DNA of 25,333 bases from JASLBX01 sp036374175. Lineage in GTDB: Bacteria > Actinomycetota > Actinomycetes > Jiangellales > Jiangellaceae. Positions within the stretch are counted from its first letter, which is position 1. Each line of letters begins with the position of its first letter. Shown here in pieces: positions 1-7,933 of this stretch. Where the stretch lies: assembly GCA_036374175.1 (NCBI GenBank), contig DASUUH010000126.1, forward strand, positions 1-25,333, written 5' to 3'. The notes below the pieces were generated by a model. That model did no database searches. It was not told where the DNA came from and saw only the letters and a program-made list of their open reading frames with translations. Position numbers and translations under genes: made by a program.

Positions 1-12
1 CATTGCGGACGG

Positions 13-1224
13 TTACGCCATTTGCTTGTGCAGGTTCTCGTCCAGCGCGTCGAGGAACTGCTGCGTTGTGAGCCACTCCTGGTCACCGCCGACGAGAAGG
101 GCGAGGTCCTTGGTCATCTGCCCGCTCTCGACGGTCTCGACACAGACCTGCTCGAGCGTCTCTGCGAAGCCGACGACTTCTGGTGTGTTGTCGCGCTTGC
201 CGCGGTGCGCGAGGCCACGCGTCCACGCGAAAATCGACGCAATCGGGTTCGTCGACGTCGGCTTGCCCTGCTGGTGCTGACGGTAATGGCGAGTGACCGT
301 GCCGTGGGCCGCCTCGGCCTCGACCGTGCCGTCCGGCGTCATCAGCACCGAGGTCATCAGTCCGAGGGAACCGAAGCCTTGCGCGACCGTGTCGGACTGG
401 ACGTCACCGTCGTAGTTCTTGCACGCCCATACGTAACCGCCCTCCCACTTGAGCGCCGCGGCGACCATGTCGTCGATCAGCCGGTGCTCGTAGGTCAGGC
501 CCGCCTTGTCGAACTGGTCTTTGAACTCGCTCTCGAACACCTCGGCGAACAGATCCTTGAACCGCCCGTCGTAAGCCTTGAGGATGGTGTTCTTGGTGGA
601 CATGTAGACCGGATAGTTGCGGCCGAGCCCGTACTGGAACGACGCGCGGGCGAAGTCGCGGATCGAGTCGTCATAGTTGTACATGCCCATCGCGACCCCG
701 CCACCAGAGAAGTTGGCGATCTGCATCTCGACCGGCTCGCCGCCGTCGGACGGCGTGTAGGTCATCGTGACGGTGCCGGGGCCTGGGACGACGAAGTCGG
801 TGGCCCGGTACTGGTCGCCGTGCGCGTGACGGCCGATGACGATTGGCTTGGTCCAGCCTGGAACCAGCCGCGGGATGTTCGAGATGACGATTGGCTCACG
901 GAAGATCACGCCGCCGAGGATGTTGCGGATCGTGCCGTTCGGCGAGCGCCACATCTTCTTCAGGCCGAACTCCTCGACGCGCGCCTCGTCTGGCGTGATC
1001 GTGGCGCACTTGACACCGACACCGTGCTCCTTGATCGCGTTCGCCGCGTCAACGGTCACCTGATCGTCCGTGGCATCGCGGTGCTGGATCGACAGGTCGT
1101 AGTACCGCAGGTCGATGTCCAGGTACGGGTGGATCAGACGCTCCTTGATGAAGGCCCAGATGATACGAGTCATCTCGTCGCCATCGAGCTCGACTACCGG
1201 TCCGGCGACCTTGATCTTCGACAT
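13..1224 (-). CDS. icd: NADP-dependent isocitrate dehydrogenase
   Basis: It oxidatively decarboxylates isocitrate to 2-oxoglutarate in the cytoplasmic TCA cycle, making NADPH. The 403-residue product matches the homodimeric eukaryote-like NADP-IDH family in length. Visible signatures are the substrate loop SPNGTIRNILGG (about residues 93-104), the STKNTILKAYDGRF stretch (about 210-223), the ACKNYDGDVQSD metal and substrate region (about 266-277), and AEAAHGTVTRHY with KPTSTNPIASIFAW near the cofactor site. The ATG start is preceded by an AGGAG ribosome site. It lies downstream of mdh on the same strand but 332 bases away, behind a repeat-rich gap, so it probably has its own regulated promoter. 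The gene is intact, with the TAA stop inside the window. Family assignment is firm; the regulation is inferred. Confidence 0.97.
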   Translation of the reverse strand: MSKIKVAGPVVELDGDEMTRIIWAFIKERLIHPYLDIDLRYYDLSIQHRDATDDQVTVDAANAIKEHGVGVKCATITPDEARVEEFGLKKMWRSPNGTIRNILGGVIFREPIVISNIPRLVPGWTKPIVIGRHAHGDQYRATDFVVPGPGTVTMTYTPSDGGEPVEMQIANFSGGGVAMGMYNYDDSIRDFARASFQYGLGRNYPVYMSTKNTILKAYDGRFKDLFAEVFESEFKDQFDKAGLTYEHRLIDDMVAAALKWEGGYVWACKNYDGDVQSDTVAQGFGSLGLMTSVLMTPDGTVEAEAAHGTVTRHYRQHQQGKPTSTNPIASIFAWTRGLAHRGKRDNTPEVVGFAETLEQVCVETVESGQMTKDLALLVGGDQEWLTTQQFLDALDENLHKQMA

Positions 1225-1268
1225 GGGTACCTGCTCCTCAGGCTCTTCCGCTCAATTCTCTCGACGTC

Positions 1269-1299
1269 AAGATACCCGGTGCTGGAGTGGCCACGCCAA
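1269..1299 (-). promoter_or_regulatory. candidate promoter of icd
   Basis: On the minus strand TTGGCG (1294-1299) and TATCTT (1269-1274) are separated by 19 bases and lie 45-75 bases upstream of the icd ATG. The -10 element is plausible, but the spacing is longer than ideal and the -35 element is weak. This is a suggestion only. Confidence 0.25.
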
Positions 1300-1327
1300 C
1301 GGGCTCCCGACCATTGCCCCGCAGCGG

Positions 1328-1397
1328 CTTTGCACTGTACACGCGTGGAAGCGCTCCCTCTAGGTGTGCACTGCAAAGTCGTGTGCACTGCAAGGTC
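1328..1397. repeat. three-copy TTTGCA/GTGCAC repeat upstream of icd
   Basis: GTGTGCACTGCAAAGTC (1364-1380) is followed at once by GTGTGCACTGCAAGGTC (1381-1397), a 17-base tandem repeat with one mismatch. An inverted relative, CTTTGCACTGTACAC, lies at 1328-1342 and matches at 13 of 15 positions. The cluster sits upstream of the candidate icd promoter and is probably a protein-binding array. The TTTGCA half-sites loosely recall the TTTGC-type boxes of the RamB/PrpR family of actinobacterial regulators, but that link is a guess. Confidence 0.6.
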
Positions 1398-1420
1398 GTT
1401 GGGCTATCTCGGCGCACGAC

Positions 1421-1518
1421 AGCTGATCGTTACGTCGGACGCTGATCGTAACGTCGTTACAAAACGCGATGGACGATCCTAACGACGTTACGATCAGCCG
1501 ACGCCGTAATGATCAGCT
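1421..1518. repeat. four-copy nested inverted repeat GCTGATCGTTACGTCG
   Basis: Copy 1 AGCTGATCGTTACGTCG (1421-1437) and copy 2 GCTGATCGTAACGTCG (1441-1456) point one way. Copy 3 (1483-1498) and a degenerate copy 4 (1505-1518) point the other way. Copies 2 and 3 sit in perfect 19-base inverted arms (1441-1459 and 1480-1498) around a 20-base spacer. The 14-base cores of copies 1 and 4 match at 13 positions after reversal. The layout is symmetric around about 1469. It lies between the mdh stop and the icd promoter, so it could be a four-site operator or a structured mdh mRNA end. Confidence 0.8.
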
Positions 1519-1556
1519 ACCCGGACGGCACTCACTCCCATTCCGGCGTTCTGACT

Positions 1557-2543
1557 TCAGATCAGGCCGAGCGAGTTGACAGCGTCCCGCTCGTCCCGAA
1601 GCTCCGCCACGGACGCATCGATGCGCGTGCGGGAAAACTCGTTCACATCCAAACCTTGGACGATTTCGTACCGGCCGTCGCGCGACACCACCGGGAAGGA
1701 CGCGACGAGACCTTCCTCTATGCCGTACGAACCGTCCGAGACGACGGCCGCGGACGTCCAGTCGCCCTCGGGTGTGCCGTGCAGCCAGTCGTAAATGTGG
1801 TCGATAGCGGCGTTCCCCGCCGACGCAGCAGAGGACGCGCCACGTGCGTCGATGATCGCTGCACCACGCTTGGCCACCGTCGGAATGAATTCGTCGGCCA
1901 GCCACCCCTCGTCGACCAGCTCGGCCGCGGGTTTGCCGCCCACCTCGGCGTGGAAGATGTCCGGGTACTGCGTCGCGGAGTGATTGCCCCAGATGGCCAG
2001 CTTGCGGATCTCTGATACGCCCACCCCCAGCTTGCCCGCCAGCTGCGACAGGGCGCGGTTGTGGTCCAGCCGGGTCATCGCAGTGAACCGGTCGGCCGGG
2101 ACGTCTGGCGCATGGGCCTTCGCGATGAGTGCGTTGGTGTTCGCCGGATTGCCCACCACGAGCACCCGGACGTCGGAAGCCGCGCCGGCGTTGATGGCCG
2201 CGCCTTGCGGCCCGAAGATGCCGCCGTTGGCCTCGAGCAAGTCGCCGCGCTCCATGCCCTTCGTCCGCGGCCGGGCACCGACGAGCAGGGCGACGTTCGT
2301 GCCGTCGAAGGCCCTATTCACGTCGTCGGTGACCTCGACACCGGCCAGCAAGGGAAACGCACAGTCGTCCAATTCCATGGCGATGCCCTCGGCCGCCTGC
2401 ACCGCCTGCGGGATCTCCAGCAGCCGCAGCTTGACCGGCGTATCGGCGCCAAGGAGCTGTCCGGAGCCGATCCGGAACAGCAGCGCGTAGCCGATCTGAC
2501 CGGCCGCGCCGGTGACGGTAACAGTGACAGGCGCCTTCGCCAT
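1557..2543 (-). CDS. mdh: malate dehydrogenase (NAD-dependent)
   Basis: It converts malate to oxaloacetate in the TCA cycle, in the cytoplasm. The 328-residue product has the usual length for the type common in actinobacteria and proteobacteria. It shows the Rossmann motif TGAAGQIGYALLFRI (about 11-25), the substrate-binding loop PRTKGMERGDLLEANGGIF, the VVGNPANTNALIA segment, TRLDHNRA, and the catalytic-histidine region IWGNHSATQYPD. The reading frame opens 7 codons earlier, but the ATG at 2543 has GAGGAG six bases upstream (2550-2555) and gives the usual N-terminus MAKAPVTVTVTGAAG, so I chose it. DUF3017 lies 40 bases upstream on the same strand, which suggests cotranscription with folD and citrate synthase. 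Confidence 0.97.
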   Translation of the reverse strand: MAKAPVTVTVTGAAGQIGYALLFRIGSGQLLGADTPVKLRLLEIPQAVQAAEGIAMELDDCAFPLLAGVEVTDDVNRAFDGTNVALLVGARPRTKGMERGDLLEANGGIFGPQGAAINAGAASDVRVLVVGNPANTNALIAKAHAPDVPADRFTAMTRLDHNRALSQLAGKLGVGVSEIRKLAIWGNHSATQYPDIFHAEVGGKPAAELVDEGWLADEFIPTVAKRGAAIIDARGASSAASAGNAAIDHIYDWLHGTPEGDWTSAAVVSDGSYGIEEGLVASFPVVSRDGRYEIVQGLDVNEFSRTRIDASVAELRDERDAVNSLGLI

Positions 2544-2583
2544 GACGTACTCCTCGTCGCACAAGTGGGGTCAGTTGCGGATG

Positions 2584-2952
2584 TTATGTCGCGTCGCGCA
2601 GCCACCGCAGCAGCGGGTCGGCGTCCCAGTCATTGATCAGAGCCAGGGCGGCCAACAGGCCACCGACACCCAGGATGGCCAGCGTTGTGACGTCCATCCA
2701 GCGCGATCGTACCCGCAGCAACCCGGCCCACCGATCGGGCAGGACCGCCCGGAGCACCGCGGCCAGGCACAGCGCTGCGGCGAACACCACGGCGCCGCGC
2801 TCGTATTCACGGTCGGCGAACACGAACCCGATGCCCGTGCCGGCGACGACGAGCACTGCCAGCGCTGGCCACTGCCGAACGGCGGTCGCACGCCGCCGGC
2901 GCACCCCGCGGTGCGGCGCCACCCTGGGTGGCTTGGCCTCAGCGCTCAGCAA
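2584..2952 (-). CDS. DUF3017 family membrane protein
   Basis: A small 122-residue protein with a basic N-terminus and about three hydrophobic helices: PALAVLVVAGTGIGFVFA, GAVVFAAALCLAAVLRAVL, and TTLAILGVGGLLAALALI. The function of this family is unknown. Members are typically found between folD and mdh in actinobacteria, as here. The proposed TTG start lies inside the 3' end of the citrate synthase gene, giving a 14-base overlap and suggesting translational coupling. An internal GTG at 2922 is a possible alternative start with a poorer ribosome site. The frame and membrane topology are clear; the exact start is not. Confidence 0.85.
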   Translation of the reverse strand: MLSAEAKPPRVAPHRGVRRRRATAVRQWPALAVLVVAGTGIGFVFADREYERGAVVFAAALCLAAVLRAVLPDRWAGLLRVRSRWMDVTTLAILGVGGLLAALALINDWDADPLLRWLRDAT

Positions 2953-4066
2953 TCGGCACCCACCGCTGGTCGCGCGGGCCGGTGTACTCGCTGTCCGGCC
3001 GGATCAGCCGGTTGTCCTCGTACTGTTCGATGACGTGGGCCGTCCATCCGCTCATCCGCGAGATCGCGAACACCGGCGTGAACATGTCGTGCGGAATGCC
3101 GAGGGCGTGGTAGACGCTCGCTGCAAAGAAATCCACGTTGGGGTACAGGCCCTTGGCGTCGAGGACGACCTGCTCCATCCGCCGCGACATCTCATAGTAG
3201 AGCGAGTTGCCGGTCAACTCGCCAAGCTCCTCACTCATCCTGCGCAGGTGGGTAGCCCGGGGATCCTCGGTCTTGTAGACGCGGTGCCCGAACCCCATCA
3301 GCTTCCGACCCGCGTCAAGCTCGGCGCGGACAAACGGCTCGACTCCGTCGGCGCCGTTGTCGATGGACGTCAGCGTCTTCATCACCGCCTCATTGGCCCC
3401 ACCGTGCAGCGGCCCGCGTAGCGCGCCCATCGCACCGGCGATCGCCGAGTGCATGTCCGAGAGTGTCGCCGCAATCACCCGCGCAGTGAACGTCGAGGCG
3501 TTCATCGTGTGGTCGGCGTGCAGGACGAGGCACTCGTCGAAGATCTCCGCAGCCCGCGGGCTCGGGTGTTCGCCCGTGATCTGCAGCAGGAAATTGCCGG
3601 CGATGCCGAGTTCCGGATCCGGGTCCGGGACGGACGTGCCGCGCCGGGCAGCCTCGTATTTGGCGACGAGGACGGGCATCTGGGCGGCCAGCCGGGTGGC
3701 CTTGCGGCGGCTTGCTTCGATCGACGAGTCGCCTGCGTCTGGGTCGTCCACCGACAGCGCCGAAACGAGCGTTCGCAGCGCCTCCATCGGAGTGCCACTG
3801 GTGATCACATAACTCAGCAGCGCCTCGGCGGTGCTCCCGATCTCGCGAGCCTCGGCCAGCTCACCGGTCAGGGTGTCCAGTTCGGACTGGCTCGGCAGAT
3901 GACCACGCTGGAGCAGGTGCACACACTCTTCGAACGAGATCTTGCCCGCGATGTCGTGGATGTCGTACCCGCGATAGAACAACCGGCCCTGGCGACCGTC
4001 GATGTCCGAGATTGCCGTCGACGCCGCGACGACGTCAGCCAGGCCGCGGGGCGACTTGTCAGCCAT
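2939..4066 (-). CDS. citrate synthase (short CitA-like type)
   Basis: It condenses oxaloacetate with acetyl-CoA to make citrate. The 375-residue length fits the short class (like mycobacterial CitA) rather than the 430-residue GltA class. Catalytic and binding segments are visible: HADHTMNASTFTARV, GPLHGGANEAV, GFGHRVYKTEDPRATHLRR, and NVDFFAASVYHALGIP with its catalytic aspartate. A methylcitrate synthase is not excluded, because the two activities cannot be told apart from motifs alone. The ATG start has a strong GAGGAGG site at 4074-4080. It lies 29 bases after folD and overlaps DUF3017, so the metabolic genes here form a likely operon that feeds mdh. The gene symbol is left open because citA and gltA naming varies. 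Confidence 0.93.
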   Translation of the reverse strand: MADKSPRGLADVVAASTAISDIDGRQGRLFYRGYDIHDIAGKISFEECVHLLQRGHLPSQSELDTLTGELAEAREIGSTAEALLSYVITSGTPMEALRTLVSALSVDDPDAGDSSIEASRRKATRLAAQMPVLVAKYEAARRGTSVPDPDPELGIAGNFLLQITGEHPSPRAAEIFDECLVLHADHTMNASTFTARVIAATLSDMHSAIAGAMGALRGPLHGGANEAVMKTLTSIDNGADGVEPFVRAELDAGRKLMGFGHRVYKTEDPRATHLRRMSEELGELTGNSLYYEMSRRMEQVVLDAKGLYPNVDFFAASVYHALGIPHDMFTPVFAISRMSGWTAHVIEQYEDNRLIRPDSEYTGPRDQRWVPIAER

Positions 4067-4095
4067 GCGGTGACCTCCTCGATGTTTCGGACACC

Positions 4096-4977
4096 TTACC
4101 GGCCAGCAGCGCTCAGTTGGCGCTCAGCGGCTTCCACTACGTTCGTCAACAGCATTGCCCGGGTCATCGGTCCGACCCCACCGGGTACGGGAGCGAGGTG
4201 ACCGGCCACGTCGGCGACGGCCCGATCGACGTCCCCGGCAAGCTTGGCCCGTCCGGACTCCGCGGTGCCGACCCGCGTGATGCCGACGTCCACGACGGCC
4301 GCCCCCGGTTTCACCATGTCCGCGGTGACGAGGCCCGGCACGCCGGCCGCCGCCACGACGATGTCAGCCCGCCGGACGTGGCTCGCCAGGTCAGTCGTAC
4401 CGGTGTGGCAGAGCGTGACCGTGGCGTTCTCACTGCGTCGGGTCAGCAGCAGGCCGAGCGGGCGACCGACGGTGACACCGCGCCCGATCATCGTGACCTG
4501 CGCCCCGGCGATCGGCACCTCGTACCGGCGCAGCAGTTCGACGATGCCGCGGGGAGTACACGGCAGCGGCGCATCGCTCATTAACACCAGACGCCCAAGG
4601 TTGACCGGGTGCAGACCATCGGCGTCCTTGGCCGGATCGATCGCCTCGAGCACACGCTGCTCGTCCAAACCGGCGGGCAGCGGAAGTTGGACGATGTACC
4701 CCGTGCAGTTCGGATCGGCGTTGAGTTCGGCCACGGCGGCTTCCACGTCGCCCTGGGGGGCCGTCGCAGGCAGATCCCGCCGAATTGAGGCAATGCCGAC
4801 CTCGGCGCAATCGCGATGTTTGCCGCTGACGTACGCCTGCGATCCCGGGTCGTCACCCACCAAGATCGTGCCCAAGCCGGGTGTGACACCCGCAGCAGTC
4901 AGCTTGCCCACCCGCTCTTTGAGGTCAGCCTTGATTGCTGCAGCGGTAGCCCTGCCGTCGAGGATGATCGCGTTCAC
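4096..4977 (-). CDS. folD: bifunctional methylenetetrahydrofolate dehydrogenase/cyclohydrolase
   Basis: It interconverts 5,10-methylene-THF, methenyl-THF and 10-formyl-THF, supplying one-carbon units to purine synthesis (purN and purH are nearby). The 293-residue product has the expected length. The catalytic YxxxK motif is in AYVSGKHRDCAEVGI (about 48-62), the substrate motif is VQLPLPAG followed by DPAKDADGLHPVNLGRL, and the nucleotide-binding loop is IGRGVTVGRPLGLLL. The last of these differs slightly from the more usual GRSxxVGxP form. The GTG start has GGGG a suitable distance upstream. It is probably the first gene of the folD-citrate synthase-DUF3017-mdh unit. Confidence 0.96.
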   Translation of the reverse strand: MNAIILDGRATAAAIKADLKERVGKLTAAGVTPGLGTILVGDDPGSQAYVSGKHRDCAEVGIASIRRDLPATAPQGDVEAAVAELNADPNCTGYIVQLPLPAGLDEQRVLEAIDPAKDADGLHPVNLGRLVLMSDAPLPCTPRGIVELLRRYEVPIAGAQVTMIGRGVTVGRPLGLLLTRRSENATVTLCHTGTTDLASHVRRADIVVAAAGVPGLVTADMVKPGAAVVDVGITRVGTAESGRAKLAGDVDRAVADVAGHLAPVPGGVGPMTRAMLLTNVVEAAERQLSAAGR

Positions 4978-5065
4978 AGTTACCCCAGTCTTTCATGGAT
5001 ACAGGTGTCGCAATCGCCTGTGGGGCAGCCGCGGAGGCGACCCACCGCCTGGCGGCAGCCGCGGG

Positions 5066-5245
5066 TCAGCCGCTCTTGCGGCGGAACATCCGTTGCGCGT
5101 GGGCCCGCTTGCCGTGGGACTTGGCCGCGCCGTCGTCCTCGACACCCTGCGCGGGCGCATTGTCCTTGCGCTGCTTACGTTCGAGCGCCTCTCGGAACTT
5201 GCGCCGCATGTCGTCGTCTGGCTGCTGCTTTCCGGAAGTACTCAC
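5066..5245 (-). CDS. DUF5302 family small protein
   Basis: A 59-residue hydrophilic protein read from a GTG at 5245 to TGA at 5066. It is very charged, with an acidic patch near the N-terminus (QQPDDDMRRKFREALERK) and a basic C-terminus (KSHGKRAHAQRMFRRKSG). This composition and the RRKFREALERK and RMFRRKSG segments match the actinobacterial DUF5302 family as I know it; its role is unknown. There is no membrane segment. It stands alone, 88 bases upstream of folD on the same strand. Recognition rests on resemblance, so I am fairly but not fully sure. Confidence 0.8.
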   Translation of the reverse strand: MSTSGKQQPDDDMRRKFREALERKQRKDNAPAQGVEDDGAAKSHGKRAHAQRMFRRKSG

Positions 5246-5291
5246 GGCGTTTACGGTACCTGAGCCGCTGACCGGTGCACGCTTGTTTCCG

Positions 5292-6227
5292 TTAGCCGCC
5301 GGCGTTGCCGTACACCGTCACGTGCACGTGGTCGTAGTGGTTCGCGGTCGCCGACCCACGATCCTCCATCCACCGCCAGCCCTCGTCGGCCCGCTCGACC
5401 GTCCAGATCTGGCGCGACCAGATGACTTCGCTGACGCCAAGCTCCTTGTAGTGCTCGCGGACCCACGCGGCGATGGCATCGCCGAGCGAACTGCTCGACA
5501 CCATGATGTCCAGCGCATGGCCGGTGCTGTGCTCGCCTCCGCCGCCACGCAGGCCGCCCCACGAACTGACCTCGGGGAATTGCGCGCACACCGCCCGGTA
5601 GACGCGGATGGCATCCGGCGTCAGCCCGGACTCGACCGAAGTGCCGTCGGGACACTCGGCGTACGAGATCTCTGAGCCAGGCTCGGAGCTGGGCTCGGTC
5701 TCGGACAGGAACTCACCGCTGACCCAGGCGGCCCGATCATTATGGACGATCTGCACCCAGGCGCCATCGGTCTCGCCGGTGACTCCGACGCGCGCGCCGT
5801 ACGCCAGTACGGTGATCACGTCGTGATCCTGCGACGGTCCGGTCCGGACGTTGAGCGCGGCAGTGACGTACATGTGGGCGACGACTTCGGGCACGGGCTC
5901 TTGCGTAGGAGTCGGCGTCTCGGTCGGTTCCGGCGTCGGCTCAGGCTCGGGAGACTCCGTCGGCTCTGGAGTAGCCGTCGCTGCCGTCGACGGGGTCGAC
6001 TGGCCCGCAGGCGAGCGGTCCACCGATCCACGGCTCAGTGGCGGGGCGGACCTGAACGGTTCACCGAACGCCGTGACCTGCTCCAACGGGGGTTGCTTGG
6101 GCTCGCCATCCGGCCATACCGCAACAGCCATCGGAGCGCTTACCACGACCGTGGCCGGCAGTGCCATTGCCACCATCCGCCGCCTGCGCGACGTGGGTTT
6201 GGCGTGCCTATGACGACCTCTCGGCAC
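5292..6227 (-). CDS. secreted or anchored SH3b protein with metallopeptidase-like C-terminal domain
   Basis: A 311-residue protein. Residues 1-18 are very basic, followed by one hydrophobic segment (about 19-38) that is a signal peptide or N-terminal anchor. A Pro/Thr/Glu-rich linker (about 80-115) precedes a bacterial SH3 domain (about 118-175, with LNVRTGPSQDHDVI). The C-terminal domain (about 190-309) carries HxxGxAxD (H233, D240) and DHVHV (H300, H302), which resembles the zinc site of VanY/M15-type carboxypeptidases and the ARB-07466-like domain. Two cysteines (C192, C214) may pair. A role in binding or trimming peptidoglycan outside the membrane is inferred; catalysis is not shown. GTG start with an upstream GGGTGA. 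It appears monocistronic. Confidence 0.85.
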   Translation of the reverse strand: MPRGRHRHAKPTSRRRRMVAMALPATVVVSAPMAVAVWPDGEPKQPPLEQVTAFGEPFRSAPPLSRGSVDRSPAGQSTPSTAATATPEPTESPEPEPTPEPTETPTPTQEPVPEVVAHMYVTAALNVRTGPSQDHDVITVLAYGARVGVTGETDGAWVQIVHNDRAAWVSGEFLSETEPSSEPGSEISYAECPDGTSVESGLTPDAIRVYRAVCAQFPEVSSWGGLRGGGGEHSTGHALDIMVSSSSLGDAIAAWVREHYKELGVSEVIWSRQIWTVERADEGWRWMEDRGSATANHYDHVHVTVYGNAGG

Positions 6228-6358
6228 TAGCGCATCACCCTTCGCTGTCTGCCATCGTCACACTTGCCGCCGTACAGGCAACCACACATCTGGCGGTTTG
6301 TCACACCGGCATGCCCACATTTGCGCCGATCACCAGGCCCTCATCCAACGCGGCTGGG

Positions 6359-7921
6359 TCAGTGGAAGAAGTGCCGAGTTCCCGTCAGGTACAGCGTCAC
6401 TCCAGCCCGCTGAGCTGCGGCGATGACGTTATCGTCGTTGACCGAACCACCCGGCTGGACGATCGCCTGGACGCCCGCCGCTGCCAGCACTTCGAGCCCG
6501 TCCGGGAACGGGAAGAATGCGTCCGACGCGGCCACCGAGCCGGCCGCCCGTTCACCCGCCCGCGAGACGGCGAGCCGCGCTGAGTCGACCCGGTTTACCT
6601 GGCCCATCCCCACGCCGACTGCTGCGCCGCCGGACGCGAGGAGGATGGCGTTGGACTTCACCGCCCGGCAAGCCCGCCAGGCGAACACCAGGTCGGCCAG
6701 CACGTCGCCGGACGCAGGGTCGCCGGCAGCGAGCGTCCAGCTCTCGGGGTTGTCGCCGTCCGCGTCGATGGTGTCCACCGCCTGCATCAGCATCCCGCCC
6801 GAGACCGGCCGCGTCTCGACGCCACCTCGGCGCCGGGCTTCGGCGCGCAACAGGCGGACGTTCTTCTTGCGCATCAGGACGTCCAGCGCGCCAGGGTCGT
6901 AACCGGGCGCCACGACCACTTCGGTGAAGACTCCGGCGACCTGCTCGGCCATCTCAACGCTCACCGGCCGGTTGGTTGCGATCACGCCGCCGAACGCAGA
7001 CACCGGGTCGGTGGCGTGCGCCAGCCGGTGGGCCTCGGCGATGTCGGTCCCGATCGCGATGCCGCACGGGTTGGCGTGCTTGATGATCGCGACGGCCGGC
7101 TCAGTGAAGTCGTACGCGGCCCGGTGGGCGGCATCGGCGTCAACATAGTTGTTGTACGACATCTCCTTGCCGTGCAGCTGCTCGGCCGTGGCCAGGCCTG
7201 CCGCGGCGTGACCGGCGACATACAGCGCGGCGCGCTGGTGCGGGTTCTCGCCGTAACGCAGGACGGACGCGCGATCCCAGGTGCCGCCCACCCACGCCGG
7301 AAAACCGGAGCCGTCGTCGGTTGGCGCGACGACATTGCCCATCCAGGACGCGACGTGCACGTCGTACGTCGCAGTGTGGACGAATGCCTCCGCGGCCAAC
7401 CGCTGCCGTTGAGCCAGGGTGAATCCGCCGGCCCGCGCCGCGACCAGCACATCCCCGTACCGAGCCGGGTCGACCACGACCGCCACACTGGGGTGGTTCT
7501 TGGCCGCCGCCCGAACCATGGCCGGCCCGCCGATGTCGATCTGCTCCACGCACTCGTCGACGCTGGCACCGGACGCCACCGTGTCGGTAAACGGGTAAAG
7601 GTTGCACACGACCAGGTCGAACGGTGCGACGTCGAGCTCTGCCAGCTGGCGAACATGGTCGTCGCGCCGCCGGTCAGCCAGGATGCCGGCGTGAACCCGC
7701 GGATGCAGCGTCTTGACCCGCCCGTCCAGACATTCGGGGAATCCGGTCAGCTCCTCGACCGGCGTAACCGGCACCCCTGCGGCCGCGATGCGTGCCGCAG
7801 TCGATCCGGTCGACACCAGCGCCACACCTGCGCCATGCAGGGCGGGGGCAAGCTCGTCCAGCCCGGTCTTGTCGTACACGCTCAGCAGGGCACGGCGGAT
7901 GGGAACACGATCGGCGGTCAT
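6359..7921 (-). CDS. purH: bifunctional AICAR transformylase/IMP cyclohydrolase
   Basis: It performs the last two steps of IMP synthesis: formylation of AICAR by 10-formyl-THF, then ring closure. The 520-residue product is full length. The N-terminal MGS-like cyclohydrolase domain (about 1-190) shows STGSTAARI, GRVKTLHPRVHAGIL and CNLYPF. The transformylase domain (about 200-520) shows RYGENPHQ, SYNNYVDADAA, the catalytic KHANPCG (K281, H282), DPVSAFGG and the C-terminal TGTRHF. The ATG start has AAGGAG just upstream. It follows purN with only a 12-base gap, and the two are surely cotranscribed; FolD upstream makes the shared formyl donor. Confidence 0.97.
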   Translation of the reverse strand: MTADRVPIRRALLSVYDKTGLDELAPALHGAGVALVSTGSTAARIAAAGVPVTPVEELTGFPECLDGRVKTLHPRVHAGILADRRRDDHVRQLAELDVAPFDLVVCNLYPFTDTVASGASVDECVEQIDIGGPAMVRAAAKNHPSVAVVVDPARYGDVLVAARAGGFTLAQRQRLAAEAFVHTATYDVHVASWMGNVVAPTDDGSGFPAWVGGTWDRASVLRYGENPHQRAALYVAGHAAAGLATAEQLHGKEMSYNNYVDADAAHRAAYDFTEPAVAIIKHANPCGIAIGTDIAEAHRLAHATDPVSAFGGVIATNRPVSVEMAEQVAGVFTEVVVAPGYDPGALDVLMRKKNVRLLRAEARRRGGVETRPVSGGMLMQAVDTIDADGDNPESWTLAAGDPASGDVLADLVFAWRACRAVKSNAILLASGGAAVGVGMGQVNRVDSARLAVSRAGERAAGSVAASDAFFPFPDGLEVLAAAGVQAIVQPGGSVNDDNVIAAAQRAGVTLYLTGTRHFFH

Positions 7922-7933
7922 GATGCTCCTTCG

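Noticed and set aside
1364..1397. Possible CRISPR array
   Set aside because: The two 17-base copies are adjacent without spacers, and no cas genes are near.
22..1482. Long plus-strand reading frame opposite icd
   Set aside because: It is an antisense shadow created by high GC at third positions. icd on the other strand has clear family motifs, and this product is Val/Arg/Asp-rich with no domain.
1441..1498. Inverted repeat as a simple intrinsic terminator of mdh
   Set aside because: The 20-base centre, lack of a T-run and two further flanking motif copies fit an operator array better, although termination is not excluded.
5018..5072. Direct repeat GGCAGCCGCGG and small stem in the folD-DUF5302 gap
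   Set aside because: The repeat is short, overlaps the end of DUF5302 and is of a kind expected by chance at this GC content. A terminator is possible but not supported by a T-run or strong stem.
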